Shown: positions 1 to 7,827 of the stretch, in pieces
Layout of the letters: the number at the start of each line of letters is the position of its first letter
Position numbering within the stretch: position 1 is the first letter of the stretch
Assembly: GCA_016205025.1 (NCBI GenBank)
Contig: JACQJO010000049.1
Coordinates: 1-36,766 of the forward strand
From: Elusimicrobiota bacterium
GTDB lineage: Bacteria; Elusimicrobiota; Elusimicrobia; JACQPE01
Length of the DNA: 36,766 bases
Reading direction: 5' to 3'
The notes under the pieces: generated by a model
Seen by the model: the letters and a program-made list of their open reading frames with translations, nothing else
The model's database searches: none
What the model was told of the DNA's origin: nothing
Translations under genes and position numbers: made by a program

Positions 1-137
1 CAGGTCCCTTTGTCAACCCGCTTTCCTTATAACGATCGCTCGTTAAAGGAGGATTCAGCCTACAGGGGCGAACGGGAAATATCCCCTGGTTGGTACGTGT
101 CAACCAACTAGCCTTGTAGAGCATTATTCTGGACACA
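1..137 (+). ncRNA. Possible 3' part of a tmRNA (ssrA), truncated in the T arm
   Basis: The segment has two small stem-loops (cagggg/cccctg around 71-95 and ggttg/caacc around 90-107). They are followed by cttgtagag and ttctggacac, which resemble the conserved end of tmRNA (an AAGC.TGTAGA-like stretch, then TTC.GGAC leading into the T arm). The expected T loop (GTTCGA.TCC) and acceptor end are absent: after acggg the sequence runs into the start region of the gene at 153. If correct, this is an ssrA gene interrupted by an inserted island, since tmRNA 3' ends are classic integrase targets. The 5' part would lie left of the window. The match is by eye and short, so confidence is low. Confidence 0.3.
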
Positions 138-152
138 CGGGAGATTAATAGC

Positions 153-755
153 ATGGAAAAAAACATAGTTGTATCGAAACTAAAAAAACTGCAAGAAAAA
201 ATTCCCGATTTAAAATCAAAGGGGGTGCTCCACCAACAAACAGCCGATTTTGAGGACTGGTTTGAATCAGTCTCTAGCTGGCTCACAAAGGGCAAGCCCT
301 ACGCTACGGACGAAATTGAAAGATTCAAAAAACTAAATTTTTCCAGCATTACATTTGGCTTGGGCGGGCGCAGTTTCAGCCAAGACGATCAGAGGCTATA
401 CAACAAGGCCTTAGAAGGAGCCTCTCTCATATTGGATGCAGCTATTGAAAATCTCGAAGAGGGATGGTCCGCTCCTTCAGATGATTCTAGAAATGGTGCT
501 GTCGGCCCTAATGTAAAAGTCGGGAATGCGCAGGCTGTTATTGTAGGCGATCGCAATACTACCAGCATCGCAAACACTATCACAGTTGGAGATTTTCTAA
601 AGGTTCTGGAAAGACAAGTTCAAAATGCTGAAGGAGACCCCAAACAAAAAACGGAGCTTGCGCAGAAGCTAAAGGATTTCGCCAAGCATCCTCTTGCCGT
701 TACAACAATCGGGCAAACCCTTGGGCATGTTTTAAGAACTTTCTCTGGACAATAG
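153..755 (+). CDS. Unrecognised 200-aa protein with glycine/asparagine-rich central motif
   Basis: I do not recognise the family. The ATG has a plausible ribosome binding site (gggag, about 9 nt upstream). No signal peptide or membrane segment is visible. Residues 1-110 look helical and charged. Residues 115-145 contain two short beta-like repeats (VKVGNAQ and VIVGDRNTT), reminiscent of the G(D/N)xN patterns in bacterial signalling-amyloid motifs. Residues 146-200 form an amphipathic helical tail. The gene sits at the left border of an AT-rich block of defence-type genes and is separated by about 520 bp from the next gene, so it is probably its own transcription unit. A role as adaptor or effector partner in defence is inference from context only. 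Confidence 0.7.
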   Translation: MEKNIVVSKLKKLQEKIPDLKSKGVLHQQTADFEDWFESVSSWLTKGKPYATDEIERFKKLNFSSITFGLGGRSFSQDDQRLYNKALEGASLILDAAIENLEEGWSAPSDDSRNGAVGPNVKVGNAQAVIVGDRNTTSIANTITVGDFLKVLERQVQNAEGDPKQKTELAQKLKDFAKHPLAVTTIGQTLGHVLRTFSGQ

Positions 756-1021
756 CCAACCGGGGTAAACTTTTCGCACTTTTTGCGTGCTATATTCCCT
801 GGGATATTCTCGGGTTTCCCCAATGCTTAATAAGGGCGACTTAAATAGATCTTCGATAAGATGAAAAATTGGCACTCCAGTGCCCCTTTTAACCTTCCGT
901 TATGAGACACTTAAGATGCCCCCTTAAGTGATTTTGCTGTTGCCTGCTGCCCATTTTCCCCGCGCTTAACACAACAGCAATTCGTTCAAAAGAAAACGGG
1001 GATGATATAATTCGTTCATTG

Positions 1022-1247
1022 CGGCTATAAACCTCTGCAGGCAAGCCTAGAAGTTAAGGCTTGTTCACGTTAAAGCTAAGGTGTTATAGCCGTTGGTTCT
1101 TTAGACAAAGCTAAGTATTTAGCCTTGCCCACAAGGGGTCACGCCCCTAACTGATTAGGTGGGAATCCAAGGTTGCCGCTATGGGGCGGCAGCTACTCCT
1201 GGGTTTCCTAATCAGTTACCGGGGTTTAGTTTGCTCGCCCCTTTTTT
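1022..1247 (+). ncRNA. Structured non-coding region with several nested stem-loops
   Basis: The 517-bp gap before the zinc-ribbon gene holds strong secondary structure. A 9-bp inverted repeat (cggctataa 1022-1030 with ttatagccg 1084-1092) encloses a caagcc/ggcttg stem. A small agggg/cccct hairpin lies at 1134-1148. An 11-bp perfect inverted repeat (aactgattagg 1149-1159, cctaatcagtt 1207-1217) encloses a second 6-bp stem (tgccgc 1174-1179, gcggca 1186-1191). A short gggg/cccc pair followed by six T (1242-1247) could be a weak intrinsic terminator or attenuator. The sequence aaagctaag also occurs twice (about 1072 and 1107). The remainder of the gap, 756-1021, shows nothing I can name. It may be a regulatory leader or an independent RNA; I do not recognise an RNA family. 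Confidence 0.45.
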
Positions 1248-1272
1248 GTTGGGCAAGACGACCAATAAACTT

Positions 1273-1692
1273 ATGGAAGTTAAGCCCAAATCCTGCATTA
1301 AGTGTTCATCTCCTATTCCGTTGGAGAGGCTTTCCATTCTCCCTGAAACAACTATCTGCGTAAGATGTCAGCAGTACATCGAAGATTTGGGCAAAAGGCA
1401 AGAAATTCGTAGAGCTGTTCGAGAAGTGGTGGAAAAACAAACCGAACATTTTTCCACTCAGAAACCATGCCCTCAATGCAGGTCCAGATTGACGGTACGT
1501 TTAAATAAAACAAGAAACACCTTTTTCTTAGGTTGCCGGAACTATCCCGATTGCACCTATGCGGAAAATTTTAATAACAACATTCGCTGTTCTAGGTGCG
1601 ACATACCAATGGTTCCCAGGCAGGGTCGTTTTGGATATTTTTGGGGTTGCCGGAACTATCCTCGTTGTAAAAAAACAGTTCAAGCTACATAA
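1273..1692 (+). CDS. Small protein with a DksA/TraR-type zinc finger and two topoisomerase-I-type zinc ribbons
   Basis: The protein has 139 residues if it starts at ATG 1273. A GTG at 1159 is in frame but lies inside the 11-bp inverted repeat, so I reject it. Residues 8-32 (CxxC, PIPLERL, CxxC) match the C4 finger of DksA/TraR proteins. Residues 66-94 and 106-132 are two tandem C4 ribbons ending in GCRNYPxC, the zf-C4_Topoisom type that binds single-stranded DNA in topoisomerase I tails. A charged helix links finger one to the ribbons. Only 22 bp separate the stop from the HNH-RecQ start, so the two are very likely co-transcribed. Inferred role: a DNA-binding or loading partner for the helicase-nuclease. 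No transmembrane segment or enzymatic domain is visible. Confidence 0.85.
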   Translation: MEVKPKSCIKCSSPIPLERLSILPETTICVRCQQYIEDLGKRQEIRRAVREVVEKQTEHFSTQKPCPQCRSRLTVRLNKTRNTFFLGCRNYPDCTYAENFNNNIRCSRCDIPMVPRQGRFGYFWGCRNYPRCKKTVQAT

Positions 1693-1714
1693 CTAGGTAC
1701 GGTTTCCAACCGAT

Positions 1715-3598
1715 ATGAGCTTAACTCTTTCTAAATACCCAAATAATTGGAATGAGATACGCCGATTGGTCCTAGGTCGTGATCAAAATAGATGCGTCAG
1801 ATGCGGCGCCCCAGATCATCTTCATGTGCATCATATTGTGCCGATATCCAGAGGTGGCAAACATGATCCTTCAAATCTGATCGCCCTATGCGAAAGGTGT
1901 CACGCCCATGCCCATCCCGATATGCAGGTATCCATTGCCCAGAGATATTTACACTATTCGGCATGGCGACTTAGAAAATTTCTGGTCAAGTTGCGCTTGC
2001 ACCTTAATCCTTACGATACTTATTACGGCCTCTTATATTTCGGCTTAAAAAACTTTCGACTCGGACAAGAACAGATCATCAACTCAGTTCTCCAAGGAAA
2101 AGACACGCTGGCCGTATTGCACACGAGTGGGGGAAAATCTCTCTGCTATCAGTTGCCTGCTTTATTGAAAGACGGCACCACTCTCGTCATCTCACCTCTT
2201 ATCTCTACAATGCGGGATCAAGTACAGGGTTTAACAGAAAAAGGGATCCCGGCCACCTGCATAAACAGCGGATTAACAAAAGATGAAAAAGAAAAACGGC
2301 TGCAACTTATGAAGCAAGGTCTATTCAAGTTGGTCTATATTGCTCCCGAGCGCTTTCGCTACTCGCCAAAATTTGTAGAAAATTTTAAAGAACCAGTTAG
2401 TTTTTTCGTAGTGGACGAGGCTCACTGTATTGACGCATGGGGCTATGGATTTCGACCTGATTATTTAGAGCTTGGAAAATATGTCGAGAGTTTTGGAAGC
2501 ATTAGGCCGCCCATATTGGCCGTAACAGCTACTGCAAGTCCCAAGATAAGAGCAGAGATAGTGTCGAAATTAAAACTAAGGGATCCGAATATCTACGTCT
2601 ATGGATTTAATCGCACCAACATCTCATTCAATGCCAGAACGTTTAGGCAAAAAAATAGAAAATTTCATTACCTGCTAAGCGTTATTCGAACATTAAAAGG
2701 TCCAGGAATAATCTACTGCCCGACAATCAAAACAATTGAAGGATCCAAGAGGCACGAGTACCTTGACGGTCTCAGAAAAAATTTGGAACTAGAGGGCATT
2801 GATTGCTCTGTTTATCATGGCAAAATGGACAGACTAAAAAAGGGAGATGCCCAGGATCAATTTAAAAGAGGACATGCGGGCAACATACTTCTAGCGACAA
2901 AGGCATTCGGAATGGGTATAGATGTTTCAAATATCCGTTGGATTGTATTTTATGGTATTCCAGCAAGCATGAGCGATTTGTACCAAGGTTGGGGACGAGC
3001 CGGAAGAGATGGGAATCCCGCCACTGGCATTGTTCTGTACGCAAATGGCGATGAAGATATCCAGTTCCACCTTCTCGATCTGACATATCCCGACAATGAA
3101 AGAATGAAAACCGCCTGGAATGAAATCAAGAAAATGGTTGGTTTCAAAAAAGATGGCGACATAAATAAAATTGGCAATGATGAAGAAAGAGCTGTTTTTG
3201 AATCCTGCCTGAAAATATTTAGTCGTTTTGGATATTTGAATTTTAAAAACGTTCCGAACGCCTTTCGTGTCAATATTATTAGAGAGCCTGCTTTCGAGGA
3301 TTGGAAGGCGACATGCCATCAGATCAACGAAAGAAGGGGTAGGGAAAAAGGAGAGATTGAGGAATTGCTTAAATGGCTCAAAAGCCCATCATGCCGCCGA
3401 AAGTACCTGTTGAATTATTTTGGCGAACCTTACCCCAATTCTCTTGGTTGGTGGGAAAGGATAAAGATGTGGATGCTCCGATGGTTTATCTCAAAAAAAA
3501 ACACCGGTGCCCCCGAAGATCGGCATTGCTTCCCCTGCTGTGACACATGCCTAAAGGGCCTGTTGGCAATCCCGGGTAGCCTGAGATTGAAAAAATAA
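1715..3598 (+). CDS. HNH endonuclease fused to a RecQ-family DNA helicase
   Basis: The protein has 627 residues. An N-terminal HNH nuclease occupies about residues 10-70: CVRC at 27-30, the VHHIVP motif with H39-H40, N54 and CERCH at 59-63. A linker leads to a RecQ core: motif 0 FRLGQEQ at 114-120, Walker A HTSGGKS at 136-142 (usually TGGGKS), DEAH at 234-237, TAT at 271-273, GMGID at 399-403 and motif VI QGWGRAGRDG at 424-433. The RecQ zinc-binding region is present (CRR..LLNYFGE, then CxxCCDTC near 605-612), but no HRDC domain follows. RecQ helicases unwind DNA 3'-5'; the fused HNH implies coupled unwinding and cleavage, most simply against foreign DNA. A small cggtt/aaccg hairpin directly precedes the ATG. 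It forms an operon with the zinc-ribbon gene. Confidence 0.9.
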   Translation: MSLTLSKYPNNWNEIRRLVLGRDQNRCVRCGAPDHLHVHHIVPISRGGKHDPSNLIALCERCHAHAHPDMQVSIAQRYLHYSAWRLRKFLVKLRLHLNPYDTYYGLLYFGLKNFRLGQEQIINSVLQGKDTLAVLHTSGGKSLCYQLPALLKDGTTLVISPLISTMRDQVQGLTEKGIPATCINSGLTKDEKEKRLQLMKQGLFKLVYIAPERFRYSPKFVENFKEPVSFFVVDEAHCIDAWGYGFRPDYLELGKYVESFGSIRPPILAVTATASPKIRAEIVSKLKLRDPNIYVYGFNRTNISFNARTFRQKNRKFHYLLSVIRTLKGPGIIYCPTIKTIEGSKRHEYLDGLRKNLELEGIDCSVYHGKMDRLKKGDAQDQFKRGHAGNILLATKAFGMGIDVSNIRWIVFYGIPASMSDLYQGWGRAGRDGNPATGIVLYANGDEDIQFHLLDLTYPDNERMKTAWNEIKKMVGFKKDGDINKIGNDEERAVFESCLKIFSRFGYLNFKNVPNAFRVNIIREPAFEDWKATCHQINERRGREKGEIEELLKWLKSPSCRRKYLLNYFGEPYPNSLGWWERIKMWMLRWFISKKNTGAPEDRHCFPCCDTCLKGLLAIPGSLRLKK

Positions 3599-3629
3599 AA
3601 AAATTTTGAGATGGTGGAAGGGTAACCAC
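3590..3629. repeat. Short imperfect repeat, copy 1, downstream of the Hhe-type gene
   Basis: The stretch aaaataaaaaaatt followed by a gatggtgg..gggtaa block recurs at about 7751-7793. Each copy lies just beyond the stop codon of a minus-strand defence gene. It is A-rich and has no clear hairpin, so it is not a convincing intrinsic terminator. It may mark a shared 3' flank or module boundary. Confidence 0.4.
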
Positions 3630-6600
3630 TTAGGCTTTCGAATTTCTTATCTTTCTAATTATTCGGGTTAACTTCTCTTCTATGCGATTCCCCCTCCGTT
3701 CAAAAGGTAACGATTTCATTGCTTCCTCAATTAGCTCTTCATCAGTATAGAGTCGACCATCGGATAATATCCATTTAACGAGTTGTGTCAATTCTTGGTT
3801 TGAATAATCATTAATTGATGCGCGTATAGGTAGTTTGGGTTTCGTTCCACTACGTTTCGTGATTGCATTTGAAGCGGAAGTGATAATGGGCGGTGATTCC
3901 ATGATGTGGTCTGAGCTGTGCAATTCACCCCTAGCATCAATAGAATCAGAAAAACTGACCGCATTCTTAAACGCGGCCATTGTTCTCTCTATCTCATCAG
4001 ACTTTCTTGTAAACCAGTCCGTTGACCAAATTCTATGAAACCGCCAACCCAAGGCTTCCAGATGCTGTTGCCGAAGACGATCGCGATCTCTTGCGGACTG
4101 AGCAGAATGATACGTTGCACCGTCGCATTCGATTGCCAGTATGAATCTACCTGGTTGCTCCGGGTGCTGAACTGCCATATCCAATCTGTATCTGGATGTG
4201 CCCAACTGCGGGACTAGTTTCAAACCCTTGGATTCTAGAGATTCAAAAACATCTCGTTCAAAATCATTCAATGGGATTCCGGCTTGAATTTCTTCATCTA
4301 TAAATTTACCGCCACTAATTGCGTACGCGATATATTCCCTCAGCAACTTGACGCCCAGGGAGCGACATTTCTGAGGATCCATATCGACGTGAGTGAACGA
4401 TGAAACTAATGTCAATCTTCGTCTAGCTCTTGTAACGGCTACATTAAGCCGTCTGTGCCCACCATCAAATAGAAGGGGCCCAAATCTATATAGCAAGCGC
4501 CCTGTTCGATCCTTGCCATAGCCCACTGAAATAATGATTGCGTCCCGCTCGTCTCCTTGTACGCGCTCAATATTTTTTACGAAAAACCTTTCTTTTCTAT
4601 TGGGATCAAAGAACTCATCAAGCCCTTCATGTCGCGGTAATTCCTCATCGAGCGCAGCTTCAATTCGTCTCATGTGCTTGATACCCATGGTAATTACTCC
4701 CAAGGATTCGCGAGGCCGATCTTTGGCGTGTTGTATCACTAATCTAACCACCTCCCTGACCTCTTCGGCGGAGCTTTCCTCGGCCTCATCATGTTCAGAA
4801 TTAAATGGAATCAGTTTATGAGTTAACACTTCGCTCAATTTCGGATTTGGAAACGTTAATAGCCTCTTGCCATAAATATGTCGATTAGAAAATTGAATTA
4901 AAACTTCGTCAAAACTTCGGTAGTGCCAATCCAATGACCACAAATCTAAGAATGAGCTTAACACGTCCAATATGCTTTCAAAACCTTCCGTTGGGTCAGA
5001 CATTTCTTCCGTGGAATCCTCTTCATTCTCACCGGCTACAAAAAAGGATGTCGGTGGTAGTTGGTCCCTGTCGCCAGCTACAATGGTAGTTTTAGCTCTT
5101 AGAATTGATGGAATGGCGTCTTCTGGCAAAATTTGGCTTGCTTCATCAAAGAGCACTACATCGAAATATGTCTTTTCACCATCCAGAAGATTACTTACCG
5201 ATAAAGGACTAGCCATCCAACATGGGCTAATCGACAACAAAACATCTCCTGCTCGCTGAAGCAGTGTTCGCAGAGGTAGCTGTCTTTTGCTTTTTGATAT
5301 TTCGCGCTTAATGAGATTTGCTTGATCGGGGTAGTTGTTCATCACTTTAAAAACTTGCTCGGCATGACTCCTGTGAACCTGCATCCGTGCGATTTGAAGT
5401 CTCTCCCGATCGCATTGCTGAAAATCTTGAACTAACTTATCGTGAATACGACCGTTAAATCCAGCGATCTCCTTATCCTCGAATTGTGCCTTCTCCAAGC
5501 ACGATGAAATCCAGGCAAAGTCGAATGAATTGACCCAAAATTCACCGTCGATATTTGCTCCAGCTCTAAGATAATTTATCAGCTCGTCAATGCCATGGTC
5601 AACAAGTTGCTTCTCTATCCCCAAGAGCTGTGGAATTCTATGTGGGGTAATGCGATCCCCACTCAGTCGCGCCGTTAAGCTGATCAATGTCTCCAAATCG
5701 ACTTCAGGTAAACCATTGCGGCACAAGTATCCATTAAGCTGTTTTAAATTTTCATACAGTTGGCGAAGTAGGTCAGATAGTTCTACTCTTTTTTCCGAAA
5801 TTGATGGCAGACTCCCTGAGGCAACAGCCATCCAGCGGCTTTTTTGTTTCGCTGCTTGATTAATTTCTTTGTAAAATTGAGCAATACTGACCGGACCCGC
5901 CCTGCGAAGCAGACGGAGCCTATTCCGCATTAATCTAAACTCTTTGTTTAGACACCACGAGAAAAAAACAGAAAGGAAATTTGCTCTGGCAGGCCGTAAA
6001 ATTTCCATGATCTTATCGAAATCTTCCTGGAAAAGTTCGTTATTGTAGAGGATTAGGGTTTGGGCCACATCTTCTAATAGACGCGATTGCTCCATGGCTG
6101 TCGATAGATTTTTTGGGGACAATAATTTTGTAGTAGATGAAATCTCCTTAAACGTTGATAGGAATGTGGGGATTAATTTTGTGGATAGAGTGGTTGCCAG
6201 ATCTAAGGCTTCTTGCGCTTGCTTCCCGTCTTCCAAATTGGCGCCGGTCCATGGAGACGCATTTTTTCTTAAGAATAAGCCCTCAAATCCACTGGCTTCC
6301 CTTAGAAGATCATGAATCTCGTTTACACTTTCATGTGTTAAGCGGTCGAGCATCTTGCCTCTCCAGCGCACGGGATTTTGAGCTCCCGATGGCAGTCGCA
6401 ATAGACGACCCTGCATCTGGTGTACGCTCAAGCCCGATGGCAAGCGAGGTTGGTGCATTACCTCAACATGCTTGTTGAGGCGGGATCGGCGATTTTTATA
6501 TCTAGCGTATAATTCATCGGCGTCCACAGATGAGCTATTTTTAAGCTGAGAAATTGTTTCAGCAACCTTGGCCATTAATTCCCGGCGAGAAACGTCGGCG

Positions 6601-7643
6601 CCATGAACATCCAGAACCAAATGTCCAAGCCCTGCCTGCTTCAATCGATCTTTAACAACTTCCAGCGCGGCTCGCTTCTGTGCTACGAATAGCACCTTTT
6701 TGCCTTGAGCGGCTAAAACTGCTATTAAATTGGCGATCGTTTGACTCTTTCCAGTGCCAGGTGGCCCATGTATTACTCCATGTTGACCTTTAAGCGCCGC
6801 CAAGATTGCTCTCTGCTGACTGGCGTCAGCATCAAGCACTCCCAGATCGTCGACTGGTTTTGCTTTATCTATCTCTTCAACAGAGATTTCAACTCGTTCC
6901 CTCTGTAGGATCTCACGTGATGGTCCATAGCCAGCAATCGCAGCTACTAGCTCATGTTGACCCAACTGGTTGGCATATTTTTTGATGTCATTGACCATTG
7001 ACATTTTTTGGAAAGAAAAATTTCCAATGACAACGCGAGGTTTAATTGAAAACTCTGGAATCTTGGAAGTCCTACTCCCCAATTCTCTATAGATGAACTC
7101 CAAATTTAAGGCCTCTTGCTCGTCCTCGGAATCGGGCAATAAGTCTTCTTGTGAAATCGAGACATTGAAATCGTCTTCCAAGATATGCAGCAAGGCTGAA
7201 TTGATTTGGTCGTCACCTGCTCGTTGAATGCTTATTTCCCTCCCTTCGCGCCCCAATGGTTCAATTTTAAGTGGAACAAGGACGATCGGAGCCTCTGGTG
7301 GTCTCCCCTCGTCAGAAGCGTGCCAGGTGGCCATTCCCGCGGCCAAGAATAGGGTTTCCAAACCACGTTCTTCCAGATTTGACTGAGCGCGCCGACGGAT
7401 TTCTCTTATTCGAGCCGCGATCTCGGTTTTATCCTTTTGTTGTAGCAGGTTTCCTAAGGAAACTTTTTCCCCTGAAATAAGATCCTCGAGCAGTTTTTTG
7501 TTGTAATTTTCTAAATTCAAGGTACCAATTCGCAAATCACGATAATAAAGAAGGTTGTTCCTGCGTGAGGTATCAATTAAGCGCTTCATCCACGCTATAC
7601 GCGCCCGATCGACAATTAATTGTTGTTCTGGATTACGTTTCAT
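3630..7643 (-). CDS. hhe: DUF4011 / superfamily-1 helicase / Vsr-like nuclease / DUF3320 protein (Hhe-type defence protein)
   Basis: The protein has 1337 residues. Residues 15-110 match DUF4011 (LIDTSRRNNLLYYR). The superfamily-1 helicase core has Walker A GPPGTGKS at 293-300, Walker B DEAS at 833-836, GDRDQLPPTS at 857-866, WHYRS at 906-910, ERVQGDERD at 1026-1034 and NVAVTRARRR at 1067-1076. About 500 residues, largely helical, separate Walker A from Walker B. Residues 1125-1220 are a Vsr/DUF559-like restriction nuclease of the MTES_1575 type (D1155, then IECDG with E1172 and D1174, and RIWSTDWF). Residues 1278-1337 match DUF3320. DUF4011-helicase-Vsr proteins are a known single-gene anti-phage system (Hhe). 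The gene is convergent with HNH-RecQ and lies downstream of SIR2 on the same strand, 184 bp apart. Confidence 0.88.
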   Translation of the reverse strand: MKRNPEQQLIVDRARIAWMKRLIDTSRRNNLLYYRDLRIGTLNLENYNKKLLEDLISGEKVSLGNLLQQKDKTEIAARIREIRRRAQSNLEERGLETLFLAAGMATWHASDEGRPPEAPIVLVPLKIEPLGREGREISIQRAGDDQINSALLHILEDDFNVSISQEDLLPDSEDEQEALNLEFIYRELGSRTSKIPEFSIKPRVVIGNFSFQKMSMVNDIKKYANQLGQHELVAAIAGYGPSREILQRERVEISVEEIDKAKPVDDLGVLDADASQQRAILAALKGQHGVIHGPPGTGKSQTIANLIAVLAAQGKKVLFVAQKRAALEVVKDRLKQAGLGHLVLDVHGADVSRRELMAKVAETISQLKNSSSVDADELYARYKNRRSRLNKHVEVMHQPRLPSGLSVHQMQGRLLRLPSGAQNPVRWRGKMLDRLTHESVNEIHDLLREASGFEGLFLRKNASPWTGANLEDGKQAQEALDLATTLSTKLIPTFLSTFKEISSTTKLLSPKNLSTAMEQSRLLEDVAQTLILYNNELFQEDFDKIMEILRPARANFLSVFFSWCLNKEFRLMRNRLRLLRRAGPVSIAQFYKEINQAAKQKSRWMAVASGSLPSISEKRVELSDLLRQLYENLKQLNGYLCRNGLPEVDLETLISLTARLSGDRITPHRIPQLLGIEKQLVDHGIDELINYLRAGANIDGEFWVNSFDFAWISSCLEKAQFEDKEIAGFNGRIHDKLVQDFQQCDRERLQIARMQVHRSHAEQVFKVMNNYPDQANLIKREISKSKRQLPLRTLLQRAGDVLLSISPCWMASPLSVSNLLDGEKTYFDVVLFDEASQILPEDAIPSILRAKTTIVAGDRDQLPPTSFFVAGENEEDSTEEMSDPTEGFESILDVLSSFLDLWSLDWHYRSFDEVLIQFSNRHIYGKRLLTFPNPKLSEVLTHKLIPFNSEHDEAEESSAEEVREVVRLVIQHAKDRPRESLGVITMGIKHMRRIEAALDEELPRHEGLDEFFDPNRKERFFVKNIERVQGDERDAIIISVGYGKDRTGRLLYRFGPLLFDGGHRRLNVAVTRARRRLTLVSSFTHVDMDPQKCRSLGVKLLREYIAYAISGGKFIDEEIQAGIPLNDFERDVFESLESKGLKLVPQLGTSRYRLDMAVQHPEQPGRFILAIECDGATYHSAQSARDRDRLRQQHLEALGWRFHRIWSTDWFTRKSDEIERTMAAFKNAVSFSDSIDARGELHSSDHIMESPPIITSASNAITKRSGTKPKLPIRASINDYSNQELTQLVKWILSDGRLYTDEELIEEAMKSLPFERRGNRIEEKLTRIIRKIRNSKA

Positions 7644-7750
7644 TAGTCTTGAGTTTTAACCGAAAATCGTATTGAGTTGTTATGTAAATGCTCCAGAGGC
7701 AACGCCTACATTTAGTTTAACAGAAGTTCGAAGTGCTTTCGACTCAATTT

Positions 7751-7793
7751 TGAAAATAAAAAATAAAAAAATTGTGAAGGTGGTATGGGTAAT
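7751..7793. repeat. Short imperfect repeat, copy 2, downstream of the SIR2-like gene
   Basis: This copy begins with the same 14-nt aaaataaaaaaatt as copy 1 (about 3590), followed by ggtgg and gggtaa with one gap and a few substitutions. It lies about 35 bp past the SIR2-like stop codon. The rest of the 184-bp gap (7644-7827) shows nothing I recognise. Confidence 0.4.
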
Positions 7794-7827
7794 ATGCTGG
7801 GGCTAGCTTGGGAGGTTGGTGGTAAAT

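Noticed and set aside
1022..1247. Retron-type msr/msd RNA
   Set aside because: Nested inverted repeats suggested it, but there is no reverse transcriptase gene anywhere in the window.
1159..1272. GTG-initiated N-terminal extension of the zinc-ribbon protein
   Set aside because: The extension lies inside the 11-bp inverted repeat and has no similarity to the zinc-finger protein; ATG 1273 directly precedes the first finger.
3590..3629. Bidirectional intrinsic terminator between the convergent HNH-RecQ and Hhe-type genes
   Set aside because: The gap is A/T-rich but shows no GC stem before the T or A run.
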